Of a stretch of DNA of 32,361 nt, positions 31,177 through 32,361 are shown one piece after another. The stretch is from JAUIBE01 sp035267185 (GTDB lineage: Bacteria > Pseudomonadota > Gammaproteobacteria > Xanthomonadales > SZUA-36). The translations under genes were made by a program, and so were the position numbers. Under the pieces are notes generated by a model. The model saw only the letters and a list, made by a program, of their open reading frames with translations. It had not been told where the DNA came from and made no database searches. Each line of letters begins with the position of its first letter. Within the stretch, counting starts at the first letter, position 1. The stretch lies in contig DATFLY010000152.1 in the NCBI GenBank assembly GCA_035267185.1, forward strand, positions 1 through 32,361, given 5' to 3'.

Positions 31177-32361
31177 ATGAGTGTCCGTCACCGGGAAGAT
31201 AAAGGTCTGGAACGCGCCATCGGCCCGCTGGGCGTCGGTGCGATTGCGCTCAATGGCGTCATCGGCGCCGGCATATTCGCGCTGCCCGGAGTTGCCGCAG
31301 AAGCTGCCGGTCTGTTCAGCCCGTGGTTGTTCGTGTTTTGTGCAGTGCTGATCATGACCGTGGTCCTGTCGTTTGCAAGGGCGGCCAGTTTCTTTGGTGA
31401 TACCGGTGGGCCGGTGGTCTACCTGGAGGAAGCTTTTGGCAGGTTTGCCGGGTTCCAGGCCGGTTGGTTGTACTCATTCGCACGTATTGCCGCACTGGCA
31501 GCCAACGCGCACTTAATGGTGACTTATGCCGCCTGGTTGTGGCCCGAGCTCGATGCTGGCGCTCCACGGATGGCCGTTGTAAGCCTGGTGTGTCTTGCGC
31601 TGACCATCATCAATGTCCTGGGTGTGCGCGGTGGTATGGCCACCGTATTTGCCCTGACTGTACTCAAACTGGTTCCACTGGGTCTGATTGTTTTACTGGG
31701 CCTGGGGCAAATTAATCCTGATGTATTCCTGGCGCCAGATATGCCTGAGCTCGAGGGGATGGGTGGCCTGGTGCTGGTATTGCTTTACGCCTTTGTCGGA
31801 TTTGAAAGCGCCGTGGTGCCGGCAGGCGAGGTAAAGAATCCTCACAAAAGCGTACCGAGGTCACTGATATGGACCGTGTCAGTGATCTGCGTGCTGTATT
31901 TCCTGATCCAGCTGGTCAGTGTTTCGGTTGTACCGGATCTGGGGAGTACGGGGCGGCCTTTGGCTGAAGTGGCTGAAAAACTGCTGGGTACGCCAGGCGC
32001 CACATTGCTGGTTCTGGGTGCGGTGTTTTCCATCTGCGGTAATCTCTCAGGATTGTTTTTTACCGGACCAAGAATGCTGTACGCCATGGGGCGCGATGGC
32101 GGTTTGCCTTCATGGTTTGCGGTTGTCAGTCCGCGATATCACACACCGGTCAATTCCATTGTTTTTGTTGGCGTGGTCGGCCTGGCCCTGGCGCTTAGCG
32201 GTGGATTCGTATGGCTCGCTGCCATGAGCACTGCAGTGCGCCTGATTGTTTACATGGGCACGATCCTCACCTTGCCCAGGCTCAGGAAGAACCTGGGTGA
32301 AAGGCCAGGTCAGTTCAGATTGCCGGGCGGGATGACCATCCCAGTCATCGCTCTTTTACTT
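31177..32361 (+). CDS. APC family amino-acid permease, cut by the window end
   Basis: The first 395 residues of an inner-membrane transporter of the APC superfamily; no stop is reached before the window ends. The N-terminus has the family hallmark GAIALNGVIGAGIFALPG (about 22-39) at helix 1, where substrate binds. Other motifs are YAFVGFESAVVPAGEVKNPHKSVPRS in the helix 6 to 7 region and SGLFFTGPRMLYAMGRDGGLP before helix 9. About ten hydrophobic segments are visible. The ATG at 31177 follows AGGA by 9 nt. Substrate cannot be assigned. It is likely near complete, as family members are usually 420-500 residues. Confidence 0.9.
   Translation, partial: MSVRHREDKGLERAIGPLGVGAIALNGVIGAGIFALPGVAAEAAGLFSPWLFVFCAVLIMTVVLSFARAASFFGDTGGPVVYLEEAFGRFAGFQAGWLYSFARIAALAANAHLMVTYAAWLWPELDAGAPRMAVVSLVCLALTIINVLGVRGGMATVFALTVLKLVPLGLIVLLGLGQINPDVFLAPDMPELEGMGGLVLVLLYAFVGFESAVVPAGEVKNPHKSVPRSLIWTVSVICVLYFLIQLVSVSVVPDLGSTGRPLAEVAEKLLGTPGATLLVLGAVFSICGNLSGLFFTGPRMLYAMGRDGGLPSWFAVVSPRYHTPVNSIVFVGVVGLALALSGGFVWLAAMSTAVRLIVYMGTILTLPRLRKNLGERPGQFRLPGGMTIPVIALLL

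Overview
The window reads as a chromosomal segment of a free-living gammaproteobacterium. It has a complete MlaFEDCB-MlaA phospholipid-transport set, DgkA, ExoIII (xthA), a DegQ-type protease, SppA, PspA under a sigma-54 promoter, and REP-type palindromes of the kind known from Pseudomonas and Xanthomonadales. A Xanthomonadales- or Wenzhouxiangella-like source is my inference from gene content, not proven. I see no tRNA, rRNA, CRISPR array, prophage or insertion sequence.

Layout. 1-265: tandem REP-like array. 272-1899 (-): secreted isoaspartyl peptidase/asparaginase overlapping a Nudix hydrolase. 2032-3414 (+): exported beta-propeller protein. 3689-5549 (-): stand-alone 5'-nuclease and an HNH endonuclease, separated by two mutually inverted structured repeats. 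5824-8598 (+): degQ and an M17 aminopeptidase, then a third structured repeat. 8829-11005 (-): DUF3667 membrane protein and an SDR enzyme. 11165-12535 (+): MATE exporter. 12532-13835 (-): META lipoprotein and pspA. 14046-15899 (+): sppA. 15916-16801 (-): small lipoprotein and dgkA. 16939-17709 (+): xthA. 17718-26492 (-): a long run with a peptide-type ABC importer (binding lipoprotein, two permeases, double ATPase), a LEA-like lipoprotein, a YkvA protein, an unrecognised 392-residue protein and a glutaredoxin/HesB-like/rhodanese fusion. 26547-30335 (-): the mla operon. 30444-30838 (-): probable structured non-coding RNA gene with promoter and terminator. 31177-end (+): amino-acid permease cut by the window edge.

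How it fits together. The theme is the cell envelope: Mla lipid trafficking, lipid kinase, periplasmic protease, signal-peptide peptidase, stress-induced PspA and many lipoproteins. Many minus-strand genes overlap by 1-17 nt or are a few nt apart, so translational coupling is likely.

Most unusual observation. Three intergenic elements (4602-4713, 4828-4939, 8608-8808) share one design: a long, sequence-divergent outer stem enclosing two hairpins. Read on the appropriate strand, every hairpin shows a C-G-closed hexaloop of form A(T/G)GGA(A/T/C). Five of the six match the published CsrA/RsmE binding consensus A/U-CANGGANG-U/A exactly and the sixth matches its core. These may be dispersed CsrA-binding modules or a mobile hairpin family. 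A separate GGA-rich candidate RNA lies at 30444-30803.
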